This document shows positions 1 through 10,121 of a DNA stretch of 64,000 bases, piece after piece. The stretch comes from an uncultured Pseudomonadales bacterium (GTDB taxonomy: Bacteria > Pseudomonadota > Gammaproteobacteria > Pseudomonadales > Pseudohongiellaceae): NCBI GenBank assembly GCA_943842505.1, contig CALTDI010000023.1, positions 53,955 to 117,954 of the forward strand. The letters run 5' to 3'. Positions within the stretch are counted from its first letter, which is position 1. The number at the start of each line of letters is the position of its first letter. A program made the position numbers and the translations under genes. The notes under the pieces are model-generated. The model was given only the letters and a program-made list of their open reading frames with translations, searched no databases and was not told the origin of the DNA.

Positions 1-501
1 GATGTCTCACAACTCCGCGACTACGCGAGAGCAAAGCTACGTAATCAGAAGATTGGCTTCATCTTCCAGAGTTTCAATCTGATGCCAGATCTAAACTTGT
101 TCGACAACATAGACGTGCCGCTGCGTTACCGCGGCATGAAGAGTGCCGAGCGCAGGGAAAGAGTCGACAAGGCCCTGGACTCGGTGGGTCTGTTCGCTAG
201 GCGAAAACACGTGCCAGCTCAGCTTTCCGGTGGTCAGCAGCAACGCGTGGCGATTGCTAGAGCGCTGGTTGGTGAGCCACTTTTCTTGCTCGCGGACGAA
301 CCCACGGGAAACCTGGACTCCAACACGGCAAAGGGCGTGATGGCCTTACTCGAAGAGATAAACGACAACGGCACGACGATCATCATGGTTACTCACGACC
401 AGAGTTTAGCCGAACAGTCGAAACGCAATATTCATATTCTGGATGGGCGTATCAGTAATAACACAGAGCAAACGCAGCAAAAAGCTGCGGCAGCCGCCTA
501 A
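1..501 (+). CDS. MacB/LolD-type ABC transporter ATPase (5' partial)
   Basis: ATP-binding subunit of an FtsX-type (MacB/LolD class) exporter that would energise the two permeases encoded just downstream. The reading frame is open from base 1, so the N-terminus with Walker A lies outside the window. Visible motifs in order are the Q-loop (IGFIFQSFNLMP, about bases 52-87), the signature LSGGQQQRVAIARAL, Walker B LFLLADEPTG with the D-loop NLDS, and the H-loop MVTHD. The protein ends in an Ala-rich tail at a TAA, 22 bases before the permease ATG at 524, consistent with one operon. The ATPase itself looks intact in the visible part although both permeases are damaged. The exported substrate cannot be deduced. 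Confidence 0.9.
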   Translation, partial: DVSQLRDYARAKLRNQKIGFIFQSFNLMPDLNLFDNIDVPLRYRGMKSAERRERVDKALDSVGLFARRKHVPAQLSGGQQQRVAIARALVGEPLFLLADEPTGNLDSNTAKGVMALLEEINDNGTTIIMVTHDQSLAEQSKRNIHILDGRISNNTEQTQQKAAAAA

Positions 502-523
502 TTACGAACCGGGGAAAAATCAA

Positions 524-1828
524 ATGTTCTTATACTATCTTCGCCTCAGCGCCCTTAGCTACCGACGAAACCCAATCCTGAGCTCATTGATGGTGATGGC
601 TGTAGCGATAGGTGTAGGTGCCTACATGGTTATCTTCACATTGAACTTTGTGATGGGCGGAAATCCCATTCCACAAAAAAGTGACCAGCTATTTCATGTG
701 CAATTAGACAGCGGTAATCCGAATACACAAGATGACCCACCGGTGCAACTTACCTACCTTGATGCGACTGCATTAATACAGGCTAAGTCAGCCTACAGAG
801 AAACAGCTACTTCAAAGATAAGTGGCATTCTCGAGCCTGAAGGCGATGGCATTCGACCATTCTCGATTGCAGGACGCGGTGCATTTGCGGATTTTTTTCC
901 CATGTTCAATACACCATTCTTGTATGGTGATGGCTGGGATCAATCCGCGGATAGAGATCTACAACAAGTAGCCGTATTGTCAAAAGAATTGAATGAACGC
1001 CTGTTTGGAGGAGCCGACTCAACTGGCGAAGCAATTCTCCTACATGGAAACAATTTCCAGATCGTGGGCGTATTGGATGACTGGGCTCCCGTACCAAAAT
1101 TCTACGATATAAACAACGGCGCCTTCGATGGCAGCGAAGAGATTTTTATTCCCTGGAATCTGATTATTCCACTCGAATTTCCGAGAAGCGGTAACACTAA
1201 TTGTTGGAAAACGCCGGAAGCAGGACCCGATGGGTTTCTAAATTCAGAATGAGTTTGGATTCAATATTGGGTCGAATTACGCAGCAGTGACGATGAAGCC
1301 GAATACCTTCAATTTCTCAACAACTATACGGCGGAACAAAATGAATTTGGTCGCTTCCCTCGCGAAATGAATAATGCGCTGTTCGACGTTGAAGAGTGGT
1401 TAATGAAAGAAGAAGTATTGCCCAACGAAACCAAAATACTTTCGGCTCTTGCTGCCATGTTACTCGCAGTATGTTTGTTGAACACCATTGGCCTGCTCCT
1501 TTCGAAATTCTTAGGCAAGTCGGGTGAAATCGGTGTTCGTCAGGCATTAGGAGCGCACAAAGGATCTCTGTTTCTACAACATGTAATTGAAGCCGGCTTC
1601 ATAGGATTGCTCGGTGGAATATTGGGCCTTGCCATTGCAGCAGCGGGATTGGAGGGCGTTAAGATACTGCTCGGAGAGAATCTAATGTTAACTGATTGGA
1701 TACATCTTAACCCAACCGTTGTAGCAGTTACTTTAGTGCTAGCCGTGCTCGCCACTATTTTTGCAGGCTTCTATCCGATATGGCGAGCCTGCAGCATAAA
1801 TCCTGCAATACATTTAAAGACACAATAG
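524..1828 (+). pseudogene. FtsX/MacB-type permease interrupted by an in-frame TGA
   Basis: Inner-membrane permease with a MacB-like periplasmic core domain followed by an FtsX domain. The start at 524 (protein MFLYYLRLS) follows a GGGGAA ribosome site and gives an N-terminal membrane helix. The frame is interrupted by TGA at 1250-1252, after NSE, and continues in the same frame as VWIQYWVEL, then three membrane segments and a normal end at 1826-1828. Without the stop the protein would be 434 aa, the usual length for this family. From family knowledge the TGA sits where homologues carry a Cys (the ...CVWIQ... segment) that may pair with the Cys in NTNCW shortly before. Most likely a nonsense mutation (TGC/TGT to TGA); a selenocysteine codon or sequence error are alternatives. 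Confidence 0.8.
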
Positions 1829-1861
1829 CAATCGAACTTAGCCAACACCCGGAGTCAAACA

Positions 1862-2827
1862 ATGGAAATCGGCCCAATACTACGTGCACTGTCGCGAAAT
1901 AAATTAGGTGTGATACTGATTTCACTGCAAATCGCTTTCACCATGACGGTGATGGTAAATGCCGTGTTCATAATAAATGAGCGATCCAAATTAATGGCCA
2001 GACCCAGTGGTCTGGACGAGCCTAATACCTTCTACCTAAGTAGCACCGGATTCGGCGATCAGTTCAATTCGGAAGTGACTGAACGAGATGATTTGGAATT
2101 GCTCAGGAATCCGCCAGGTATCATTGATGCCACTCCTACCAATGCAATTCCGGTCAGCGGCAGTGGCTCCTCGGATGGAGTCCGCATTGAGAATGATCCA
2201 ACCTTGCCCGCCACACCCGCCGCGGTCTACTTTACGGATGAGCACTCTGTTAACACCATGAATCTAACTCTAATAGCCGGAGAAAATTTTAGCGCTAGCG
2301 ATATGACTTATCAAAGCTCAAACGAGCGCCGATATTACAGCAAAGCCATTGTTACCCTAGCTCTCGCTGAGAAGCTATTCCCCGGAGAAGGACTGGCTGC
2401 CGTGGGCAAATCCTTTTACAGAGATCAGGCTCCGGTACAAATTGTTGGCATTGTTGAGCGGCTACAGGCTCCCTGGCCAAATTCATTTTTTGTTGAACAG
2501 TCCATGTTGGTACCTCTGAATTTTACCAATGCTACTTCTACCTATCTAATACGCACTGAACCGGGACAGCGTGACCGACTAATGGTCGAAATTGAAGAGA
2601 CCTTAGCAGGGAATAATCCAAACCGTATTATCCGCGGATTGAAGTCATTGCAGGAAACCCGAGAGGAAAGCTATCGACTCGACAGTTCGATGGCGACCAT
2701 CCTTCTCGTGGTGATAGTTACCCTGGTGTTCATTACCTCGATGGGGATTGTCGGCCTTGCGGTGTTTGGCATCAATCGGCGCCGCAATCAAATCGGTACC
2801 CGCCGGGCTCTAGGTGCGACTGATTAA
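1862..2827 (+). pseudogene. second FtsX/MacB-type permease, C-terminally truncated
   Basis: Second permease of the same exporter, 321 aa. The N-terminus has one membrane helix (about residues 14-36) followed by a MacB-like periplasmic domain and a second helix (about 278-305). It ends at INRRRNQIGTRRALGATD, the cytoplasmic loop that in FtsX-type permeases precedes the last two membrane helices. About 80-100 residues expected from the family are absent. No FtsX-like continuation is visible in the other frames of the next few hundred bases, where a MORN-repeat gene begins at once, so this looks like a deletion rather than a frameshift. With the TGA in the first permease it suggests the exporter is no longer functional. 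Confidence 0.75.
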
Positions 2828-2855
2828 CGCGCAGGCAAGCGAGTCCAGGCACGCC

Positions 2856-3806
2856 ATGAACAAAACAGCCCTGAAAATCCTCAGCCCTACTCTTTTTCTA
2901 GCCCTGTGTACGGCACTGCTAAGCACGCAAGTGCACTCTGCCGAGGACGGCTGGCTCAGGGGTAGCTGTGAGAGCGGCAGCGGCGTCTACCGCTGGACCG
3001 ATGGTGATCGCTACGAGGGCCAGTGCCTGAACAACTCCTTTCAGGGTCAGGGTACCCTCACCCTCAAGAACGGCGATCGCTATGAAGGCCAGTTTCAGCG
3101 TGATCAGAAGAATGGCCGTGGCGTCTACTTCTTTGCCAACGGCGATCGCTACGAAGGCCAGTTTATGAACGGCCGTCAACATGGCCAGGGAGTACTAAAC
3201 CGGGCCAATGGCGAACGTTATGTAGGTCAGTACCTTAACGGTCAGAAGAGCGGTCGCGGTACCTTCTATTTCCTAAACGCAGATCGCTACGAGGGCAACT
3301 GGCGCGAAGAGCGCTTCGAGGGCCAAGGCGCCTATCACTTCGCCAATGGCGATCGTTATGAAGGCCAGTGGCGTGCTGGCGAGCAGGCACAGGGAACTTT
3401 CCGCTGGGCTGATGGAAACCGCTACGAAGGTCAGTTTAGTAATAACAAGCCTCACGGTCAGGGCACTTTTGATTGGACCAACGGCAATAGCTATAAGGGG
3501 CAGTGGCGGGATGGCAAGCAGCATGGTCGCGGCGAGAAAGAATGGGCCAATGGTGATCGCTATGAAGGGCAATGGCAGAATGACCAGATGAACGGCCAGG
3601 GCACTTTCTACTATGTGAACGGTAACCGCTTTACAGGCGGCTTCCAGAACGATCAGATTAGCGGCCAGGGCACTTACTTCTTCTCTAACGGAGATCGCTA
3701 CGTCGGCCCTTGGCTACGCGGCGAGCGCGATGGTCGTGGGAGCTACACCGATGCCAGTGGCAATACGCAGGCAATGGAGTTTCGTGGCGGCCAGCGCCTC
3801 AACTAA
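2856..3806 (+). CDS. secreted MORN-repeat protein
   Basis: A 316-aa protein made of a signal peptide ([18 protein letters not shown], cleavage near VHSAED) and about eleven tandem MORN repeats of 23 residues with the core NGDRYEGQ...GQGT, filling the rest of the protein. MORN repeats form an elongated beta-hairpin array; bacterial functions are mostly unknown, with envelope or peptidoglycan-associated roles suggested for some. The start at 2856 is chosen because it gives a clean signal peptide; an in-frame start at 2814 overlaps the truncated permease. No strong ribosome site precedes it. The 69-bp DNA repeats are similar enough to recombine, so copy number may vary between strains. The gene converges with the ABC-2 permease gene, overlapping it by 4 bases at the stops. 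Confidence 0.85.
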   Translation: MNKTALKILSPTLFLALCTALLSTQVHSAEDGWLRGSCESGSGVYRWTDGDRYEGQCLNNSFQGQGTLTLKNGDRYEGQFQRDQKNGRGVYFFANGDRYEGQFMNGRQHGQGVLNRANGERYVGQYLNGQKSGRGTFYFLNADRYEGNWREERFEGQGAYHFANGDRYEGQWRAGEQAQGTFRWADGNRYEGQFSNNKPHGQGTFDWTNGNSYKGQWRDGKQHGRGEKEWANGDRYEGQWQNDQMNGQGTFYYVNGNRFTGGFQNDQISGQGTYFFSNGDRYVGPWLRGERDGRGSYTDASGNTQAMEFRGGQRLN

Positions 3807-4564
3807 CTGCGCAATTTATAGCCGGTCTTGAATAGATAGTAGACCACTGCCAGGCAGGAAAACATAAAGATAAGAATACTCGCCAGAGACAGCATCACGC
3901 TGACCTCAGAGATCTCATAGAAACTCCAGCGCAAGCCACTCACCAAATACAACACCGGATTAAAATGGGAGACCGTCTGCCAGGGTTCCGGCAGCATGTC
4001 GGTGGAATAGAAACTGCCACCCAGAAACACCAACGGTGTGACGAGCAGCGTAGGCACTACCGACAACTTCTCAAAGTTATCTGCCCAGATACCCAGGATA
4101 AACCCAAACAGGCTAAACGACAGTGCGGTAAGCAGAATGAACACCATCATCATTACCGGATGAGCTATCTGTAGGTCGATAAAGAAACCCGCTGTAATCA
4201 AAATAATTATTCCGAGTATGACAGCCTTAGAGGCGGCTGCACCCACATAGCCCAATATTACTTCGAGGGTAGACACTGGGGCGGACAGCATCTCATAGAC
4301 GGTGCCGACAAACTTTGGAAAGTAGATTCCAAAGGATGCATTCGAGATACTGTTGGTCAGCAGGTTTAACATAATCAGACCGGGCACGATGAAAGCACCA
4401 TAGCTAATGCCGCCAACCTGATCGATGCGCGATCCGATGGCGGCGCCGAAGACGATAAAATAAAGGGACGTTGTAATTACCGGCGCCACAATACTCTGCA
4501 CCAGAGTGCGTCTGGTCCGCGCCATCTCAAATTTGTAGATCGCCATAATGCCATAAATATTCAT
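3803..4564 (-). CDS. yadH: ABC-2 type transporter permease (YadH-like)
   Basis: Membrane subunit (253 aa, about six helices) of an ABC-2 family exporter closest in character to E. coli YadH. Typical features are the N-terminal cytoplasmic helix with [17 protein letters not shown], the motif [10 protein letters not shown], the loop [17 protein letters not shown], and the late segment [17 protein letters not shown]. The start codon overlaps the stop of the ATPase gene (ATGA, 4561-4564), so the two are translationally coupled and surely form one transporter. The natural substrate of YadGH is not established; YadGH-like, Nod and daunorubicin-type ABC-2 systems share this architecture, so no substrate is assigned. 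Confidence 0.88.
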   Translation of the reverse strand: MNIYGIMAIYKFEMARTRRTLVQSIVAPVITTSLYFIVFGAAIGSRIDQVGGISYGAFIVPGLIMLNLLTNSISNASFGIYFPKFVGTVYEMLSAPVSTLEVILGYVGAAASKAVILGIIILITAGFFIDLQIAHPVMMMVFILLTALSFSLFGFILGIWADNFEKLSVVPTLLVTPLVFLGGSFYSTDMLPEPWQTVSHFNPVLYLVSGLRWSFYEISEVSVMLSLASILIFMFSCLAVVYYLFKTGYKLRS

Positions 4565-5499
4565 GACGACTCCTCGACCAGATTAACGAAAATATCTTCC
4601 AGCGAACTCTGCGTTGTATTCAGATCACGAAATGCAATATCGGCTAACTTGAGATCATCGATCAATGCAGTGATGCCTGTACGATCCCCCTGGGTATTGA
4701 AGGTATAGGTCAGTTGCATGCCGTCTTCACTAAGCTCTAGATTGTAGTCGGCCATACTATCCGGCACCGACGCGAGACTATCGCGCAGGTCAAGAATCAA
4801 CTGCTTCTTGCCAAGCTTCTCCATCAACTTTTCTTTCTCTTCGATCAAGATGATCTCGCCATTGTTGATGACCCCAACCCTGTCGGCGATCTCTTCCGCC
4901 TCTTCGATGTAATGGGTAGTAAGAATTATTGTCACGCCCTCTTCTTTGAGTTCGCGCACGATCTGCCACATGTCTTTTCGAAGGGAGACATCTACGCCGG
5001 CGGTGGGCTCATCGAGAAATAATACCGTGGGCTCGTGTGAGAGCGCCTTGGCGATTAACACCCGGCGCTTCATGCCGCCGGACAGCGTCATGATCATATT
5101 GTCTTTCTTGTCCCATAGAGACAGCGAACGCAGAACCTTCTCGATGTGACTCGGGCTGGGCGGTTTGCCGAACAGCCCACGACTGAATGAGACCGTATTG
5201 AAGACAGTTTCAAACGAATCGGTTGTGAGTTCCTGCGGGACCAGGCCGATTATAGACCGAGTCTTGCGAAAGTCTTTGATGATGTCGAAACCGTCGACAC
5301 TCACCGAGCCGGAGCTAGGGTTTACGATGCCGCAGACCACAGAGATCAATGTCGTCTTACCCGCACCATTGGGACCGAGTAAGGCGAGTATCTCGCCTTT
5401 CTCGATCTGCAGATTGATATCTTTGAGCGCTTGAAAGCCGCCGGAATAAAATTTATTCAAAGCGGTGATGCGTAGTATTGGATTTTCGTCACTTTTCAT
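4561..5499 (-). CDS. yadG: ABC-2 type transporter ATPase (YadG-like)
   Basis: ATP-binding subunit, 312 aa, partner of the permease that follows with a 4-base overlap. It has Walker [10 protein letters not shown] (residues 42-50), the Q-loop region LVPQEL, signature [15 protein letters not shown], Walker [13 protein letters not shown] and an H-loop in [10 protein letters not shown]. The C-terminal about 80 residues form the extra domain common in the YadG/CcmA/daunorubicin group. The gene stands alone upstream with over 400 bases to the divergent peptidase gene, so its promoter must lie there. Confidence 0.9.
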   Translation of the reverse strand: MKSDENPILRITALNKFYSGGFQALKDINLQIEKGEILALLGPNGAGKTTLISVVCGIVNPSSGSVSVDGFDIIKDFRKTRSIIGLVPQELTTDSFETVFNTVSFSRGLFGKPPSPSHIEKVLRSLSLWDKKDNMIMTLSGGMKRRVLIAKALSHEPTVLFLDEPTAGVDVSLRKDMWQIVRELKEEGVTIILTTHYIEEAEEIADRVGVINNGEIILIEEKEKLMEKLGKKQLILDLRDSLASVPDSMADYNLELSEDGMQLTYTFNTQGDRTGITALIDDLKLADIAFRDLNTTQSSLEDIFVNLVEESS

Positions 5500-5913
5500 G
5501 GGCGGATGAGTATGAACACTGTCACAGCCAATTACAACACAAGCATGGGATGGGATATCTCCAAGCCTCTTAACAGCACGGCACTACTTTGGATATTCGC
5601 CGAAATAATTTCCGGCCGCCGCATCAACTTCCTACTCAGCCCCTAGCAGCCCACAGCAGGCCAGGCAACGGATTATGGTAAGGTTCTGCCTAGGCGTGCT
5701 ACTTTACTTGCTCGCTGCCATGGGCACCGTTTGTCCCCATTTCCGAGCTCCGAATAAGCAACTCGGTGATGAATGAGGTAAGGCGGCGGCTTAAGGGCCA
5801 GAGACACAGGGCGAGCGATCGTCAAGGTCACAGTACTGCGACCCTCTGCAAAAAAGGAAGGGCGCGACATTGAGACGACTGAATAATCAAGCAATCTAGA
5901 CGAGACAAACGCA
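5500..5913. other. intergenic region between divergent yadGH and the M20 peptidase
   Basis: A 414-base region without a gene I can support. It must contain the divergent promoters for the ABC exporter and the M20 peptidase. Two very short plus-strand reading frames (46 codons from 5507 and 33 codons from 5674, the latter hydrophobic) have no recognisable family and no convincing ribosome site. Confidence 0.5.
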
Positions 5914-7206
5914 ATGAAACCAAGCAAATATTCTCTACTCCTGATCAGCGTATTCTTCTGCACGCTCTCTGCCCACGCACAAGACACCGTCGAGCCGTCA
6001 CTCGATTCGGAAGAACTCGAGTTAACAAGCTGGCTGGATTCCCAGGAAGACAATATGCTCGACATGCTAGAGCGTATTACCAACATCAACTCCGGCAGTC
6101 TTAACAAGGCCGGAGTCGATGAGCTCGCTTCGATATTCAGCACGGAGCTGCGACAACTTGGTTTTGCTATCTCGACAATGCCGGGGGAAGTCATCGAGAT
6201 GCCTAGCTGCCCGGGCAGTGACTACAATATCGATGTCGCTGATCATGTCCTGGCAAGCAAGAGTGGCAGTGGATCGCGGCTTCTGATGATGGGCCATCTC
6301 GACACGGTTTTTCCACCGGACAGCCCCTTTCAGGAGTTTAGCCGCGAGGGCGACACGATGTACGGGCCCGGCGTCTCCGACATGAAGGGTGGCCTGGTAG
6401 TCATGCTGTATGCCCTTAAGGCACTCAACGAAGCCGGTCAGTTACGAGACAAGTCTATTAGCGTGCTCCTTAATAGCGATGAGGAGATAGGTTCACTCTC
6501 TTCGCGTAAATATCTGGAAGAACAGGCCGCTGCCCATGACTGGGGACTGGTCTATGAGTCGTCTGGCAACAATCGACTGACACGTGAACGCAAGGGCTTG
6601 GGTCAGGCGCGTTTCGTTGTACATGGTAAGGCATCCCACGCCGGTGGTGCCCACGAGCAAGGCCGCTCGGCCATCAAAGAGCTTGCCTACAAGATCGTGC
6701 AGATAGAAAACATTACCGACTACGAGACTGGAGTCACGGTTAACGTGGGCGTGATCAGCGGCGGCGAAGCGCGAAATACTATCGCACCCTGTGCCGAGGC
6801 ACTGATCGACCTGCGTTATCCAGAGGCGGAACAAGGCACTGATGCCGTGGCGCAGTTCGAAGAAATATTCGGCACTGTCTACAGCTATCCGGTAGATTCA
6901 GGAGAACTCACTACCGAGAGCTGGACCAATCTTCATCGCCCGGCAAAGATAGCCACGCCAGAATCGGATTATCTGCTCAATAAGACCATCGCCATCGGTC
7001 GCCTCCTGGGGCAGGAGCTGGGCGTTGGCGATTCTGGCGGAGGAACCGATGGCTCGCTAACGCAGTCGGTCGGCCTGCCTACTCTGGATTCCCTAGGCAG
7101 CGCGGGCACCGGCGCTCACTCTAACAGAGAGCAAGGCAGGGTTAGCTCGCTGGTCGAGCGCGCAAAACTGAGCGCGGTACTTATCCGTAGACTGGCAGCA
7201 GAATAA
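5914..7206 (+). CDS. secreted M20 family metallopeptidase (glutamate carboxypeptidase type)
   Basis: A 430-aa zinc hydrolase of the M20 family, nearest to Pseudomonas carboxypeptidase G2 (releases C-terminal glutamate from folates and peptides), with a signal peptide ending near SAHAQ (residue 23), so periplasmic or secreted. The binuclear zinc ligands and catalytic residues are visible: GHLDTVF (H128, D130), GPGVSDMKGG (D156), the EE pair in NSDEEIGS (E190/E191), the dimerisation-domain motif KASHAGGAHEQGRSA, and the final ligand His in GTGAHSNREQG. The length fits the family. Exact substrate specificity cannot be read from sequence. The MFS carrier gene follows on the same strand after about 100 bases and might import the released products. 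Confidence 0.88.
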   Translation: MKPSKYSLLLISVFFCTLSAHAQDTVEPSLDSEELELTSWLDSQEDNMLDMLERITNINSGSLNKAGVDELASIFSTELRQLGFAISTMPGEVIEMPSCPGSDYNIDVADHVLASKSGSGSRLLMMGHLDTVFPPDSPFQEFSREGDTMYGPGVSDMKGGLVVMLYALKALNEAGQLRDKSISVLLNSDEEIGSLSSRKYLEEQAAAHDWGLVYESSGNNRLTRERKGLGQARFVVHGKASHAGGAHEQGRSAIKELAYKIVQIENITDYETGVTVNVGVISGGEARNTIAPCAEALIDLRYPEAEQGTDAVAQFEEIFGTVYSYPVDSGELTTESWTNLHRPAKIATPESDYLLNKTIAIGRLLGQELGVGDSGGGTDGSLTQSVGLPTLDSLGSAGTGAHSNREQGRVSSLVERAKLSAVLIRRLAAE

Positions 7207-7308
7207 GTGTTCTTATGCAGCTAGATCAAAGGCCTGGCGATCAATGGGCACTGACGCAGGTCAGAATAATAATTGCCTGATGAAGAATAATAACGCTGAG
7301 GACAGCGA

Positions 7309-8664
7309 ATGACTGCGAACTCCGAGAATGGCTCTGTAGACTCTGTTGGAAGCAACGAAACCCATGCATCACCACAGCTAGCGGCAGCAGCAAAGGCCTA
7401 TCAGAACCCCTACTACCGCTATCTGGTTCTGGGGATCCTAACTGCCGCCTACGTCTCTAACTTCGTAGACAGGCAGGTCATTAATGTTCTCGCGCAGTAC
7501 ATTATCGAAGACCTGCAGATCAGCGATGGTCAGTTTGGCATGTTATCAGGCTTGGCCTTCGCCCTGATCTACACAACCCTAGGTATTCCAATTGCACGAC
7601 TGGCCGATATCAGCAACCGTCGCAATATTATTGCTATATCAATCACCATATGGAGTGTGATGACTGCGGTGTGTGGTGCCGCACAAAACTTTGCACAACT
7701 ATTTATGGCTCGCTTCGGCGTGGGCGTGGGTGAGGCCGGCGGTTCGCCTCCCGCGCATTCCATCGTCTCGGATATTTTTCCTGCGCACCAGAGAGCCACC
7801 GCCCTGTCTATCTACTCTCTGGGTGTCTATGGCGGAATCTTGGTTGGCACCGTAGGCGGTGCCTATCTGGTACGGTACTTCGACTGGCGCACGGCGTTTG
7901 TTGTGGTTGCCATACCGGGCATCTTTCTAGCCGCACTGGTTAGGTTCGTCATCAAAGAGCCACCGAGAGGCATGGCCGAGTCACGAAAAGATGTGGCACC
8001 CCCCGGTTTCTTGCGCGTTCTGAGTTTCCTCTGGGAAAGAAAATCTTTTCGCCATCTCTCCTTTGCCTGTGCACTGCATGCTTTCGTCACCTATGGCGTT
8101 GGTAATTTCATGCCGCTATTTCTCGGCCGCGTACACGACATGCCCATCATCGATGTAGGCTGGTACTACGGCCTGATTGCCGGCATAGGCGGCCTGGCAG
8201 GCACCTTCTTCGGGGGCTGGATGTCAGATCGCATCAGCAACAAGACCGGCGACAAGACCTGGTATGTCTGGATTCCCTTTATCTCCACGGTACTGGCCAT
8301 ACCCTTCGCCTTGATTACCTTTCTCGTTATGCCTACCGGCGTGACGGCGGCGTTCTCCTATCTGCTGCCTGTCTTCTTCGGTGGCTGGTATCTCGCACCC
8401 TGCATCGCATCGACACATTTTCTTGTCGGCATTCGCATGCGTGCGATGGCATCGGCAATCTTATTGTTCATGTTGAATTTGATTGGTCTGGGGCTGGGCC
8501 CAATGCTCACCGGCTTCGTCAGCGACTATCTGACGCCGAGCCTCGGGACTGATGCCCTGCGCTATGCTATGTCAGTTACGGTAATGGTGAATTGCTGGTG
8601 CGCCCTGCACTACTATTTAGCCGCCCGCACGATCAGAGCCGATTTCGATAGAGCGCCTGGCTAG
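7309..8664 (+). CDS. MFS transporter, spinster-like
   Basis: Major facilitator superfamily carrier, 451 aa with about 12 membrane helices, of the spinster-related group common in marine proteobacteria. The motif-A-like loop GIPIARLADISNRRNII, the N-terminal NFVDRQVINVL and the helix-5 GVGVGEAGGSPPAHSIVSD are characteristic. It has a good GAGGA ribosome site six bases before the ATG. It lies downstream of the secreted M20 peptidase on the same strand and the two may be co-expressed. Substrate unknown; related proteins are often annotated only by family. Confidence 0.85.
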   Translation: MTANSENGSVDSVGSNETHASPQLAAAAKAYQNPYYRYLVLGILTAAYVSNFVDRQVINVLAQYIIEDLQISDGQFGMLSGLAFALIYTTLGIPIARLADISNRRNIIAISITIWSVMTAVCGAAQNFAQLFMARFGVGVGEAGGSPPAHSIVSDIFPAHQRATALSIYSLGVYGGILVGTVGGAYLVRYFDWRTAFVVVAIPGIFLAALVRFVIKEPPRGMAESRKDVAPPGFLRVLSFLWERKSFRHLSFACALHAFVTYGVGNFMPLFLGRVHDMPIIDVGWYYGLIAGIGGLAGTFFGGWMSDRISNKTGDKTWYVWIPFISTVLAIPFALITFLVMPTGVTAAFSYLLPVFFGGWYLAPCIASTHFLVGIRMRAMASAILLFMLNLIGLGLGPMLTGFVSDYLTPSLGTDALRYAMSVTVMVNCWCALHYYLAARTIRADFDRAPG

Positions 8665-8670
8665 CGGAGG

Positions 8671-10050
8671 CTAGATCGCTTCGAGGGCTTGTGCGATCTT
8701 GCTGACACCAATCACTTCGAGGCCGGCGATCTTGTTCTTCGGTGCGTTCGCCTTAGGTACGATGGCTCTTGTGAAGCCGTGTTTCGCCGCCTCTTGCAGG
8801 CGCTCCTGCCCACCGGACACCGGTCGAATCTCTCCGGCAAGCCCAACCTCGCCAAAAACGACCAGATCTTTGGGTAGGGATTTATCCTGGAAGCTTGAGA
8901 CGATGGCGAGCAGCAGCGCCAGGTCGGCGCTGGTCTCGGTTACCTTGACGCCGCCTACCACGTTCACGAAGACATCCTGATCAGCCATATACAGCCCACC
9001 ATGGCGATGTAGCACGGCGAGCAGCATAGCCAGACGATTCTGCTCCAGGCCGACGGCCACGCGGCGCGGGTTGCCCAGTTGACTGCCATCGACCAGCGCC
9101 TGTATCTCGACTAACAGAGGTCGGGTACCTTCCCATAACACCATCACTATCGAGCCAGGTGTGTCTTCCTCGGTACGCGCGAGGAAAATCGCCGAGGGAT
9201 TCTTCACCTCTTTCAGGCCGGTCTCGGTCATGGCGAACACACCCAACTCGTTCACCGCACCGAAGCGATTCTTCTGCCCTCTGAGGATTCTATATTTGCT
9301 GTCGTTGCCGCCCTCTAACATGATGAAGCAATCGATCATGTGCTCTAACACTTTCGGGCCAGCGAGGTTTCCTTCCTTGGTGACATGGCCAACGAGAAAC
9401 AGAACCGTGTTTGTTTGCTTTGCATACTGAATCAGATAGGCGGCGCATTCTCTCACCTGAGAAACACTGCCAGGTGCCGATGCCACATCGCCGCTGTGCA
9501 TGACCTGAATCGAATCCACGACCAATAGCTGCGGTCGATGTTCCTGTGCCGCCTTGCAGATCTCCTCGACATTGGTCTCGGCCAGCATCTTCAGATTCTT
9601 CTCGGGCAGGTTCAGGCGCTTCGCGCGCATGCCTACCTGCTGCAGAGACTCTTCGCCTGTTACATACAGCGCCGGCTTTCCCGAATCTGCTAGCAGACAC
9701 ATGATCTGCAGCAGTAGCGTACTCTTTCCCGCGCCGGGGTTGCCGCCTATCAGGATCGCTGAACCGGGCACGAGACCGCCACCCAGAACTCGATCCATCT
9801 CATCGATAGTGCTGCTAAATCGAGGAAGCGCCTCTAGATCGATATCGGAGAGATTCTGCACATTGGATTTTTCGCCGGAATAACCCTGCTTGCGGAAATC
9901 GGCCTTGGTAACTGGAGAGCTACTGCCGGCATTGCCAAGATTAATCTGCGATAGAGTATTCCATGCCTTACAGGAGGCACACTGCCCCTGCCACTGGCCA
10001 TGCTCGGTGCCACAGTCTGTGCAGACGAATGCGATTTTATTTTTTGACAT
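8671..10050 (-). CDS. radA: DNA repair protein RadA (Sms)
   Basis: RadA, 459 aa, a RecA-like ATPase that drives branch migration during recombinational repair. In order: N-terminal zinc finger (C10, C13, C24, C27), RecA-like core with Walker A GGNPGAGKS (102-110), the RadA-specific KNRFG motif in RGQKNRFGAVNELGVF, and a Lon-protease-like C-terminal domain without the protease active site. Full family length, no defect seen. It converges with the MFS gene and is followed upstream by alr, an order often seen in gammaproteobacteria. Confidence 0.97.
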   Translation of the reverse strand: MSKNKIAFVCTDCGTEHGQWQGQCASCKAWNTLSQINLGNAGSSSPVTKADFRKQGYSGEKSNVQNLSDIDLEALPRFSSTIDEMDRVLGGGLVPGSAILIGGNPGAGKSTLLLQIMCLLADSGKPALYVTGEESLQQVGMRAKRLNLPEKNLKMLAETNVEEICKAAQEHRPQLLVVDSIQVMHSGDVASAPGSVSQVRECAAYLIQYAKQTNTVLFLVGHVTKEGNLAGPKVLEHMIDCFIMLEGGNDSKYRILRGQKNRFGAVNELGVFAMTETGLKEVKNPSAIFLARTEEDTPGSIVMVLWEGTRPLLVEIQALVDGSQLGNPRRVAVGLEQNRLAMLLAVLHRHGGLYMADQDVFVNVVGGVKVTETSADLALLLAIVSSFQDKSLPKDLVVFGEVGLAGEIRPVSGGQERLQEAAKHGFTRAIVPKANAPKNKIAGLEVIGVSKIAQALEAI

Positions 10051-10121
10051 AAGCGTTTTTCAATTATTGCTTCTTGATTCGACTATTTGATATCTGATCA
10101 AAGTACAGTCTCGGTGAGTCA

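Noticed and set aside
1250..1300. Possible SECIS element after the TGA in the permease
   Set aside because: Only a 5-bp AU-rich stem (GATTC/GAATT with a wobble) with a large loop is visible; bacterial SECIS elements have a stronger stem and a defined apical loop.
3070..3370. Recurrent GCGATCGC-type palindromes resembling HIP1
   Set aside because: They fall at the codons for Gly-Asp-Arg of each MORN repeat and are explained by the protein repeat.
2919..3591. Long open frames antisense and in another frame within the MORN gene
   Set aside because: They arise from the repeated codons of the MORN array and have low-complexity repetitive translations without family resemblance.
5673..6194. 173-codon minus-strand ORF overlapping the peptidase start
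   Set aside because: Mostly antisense to the clearly coding M20 gene and its translation is Ser-rich without recognised motifs.
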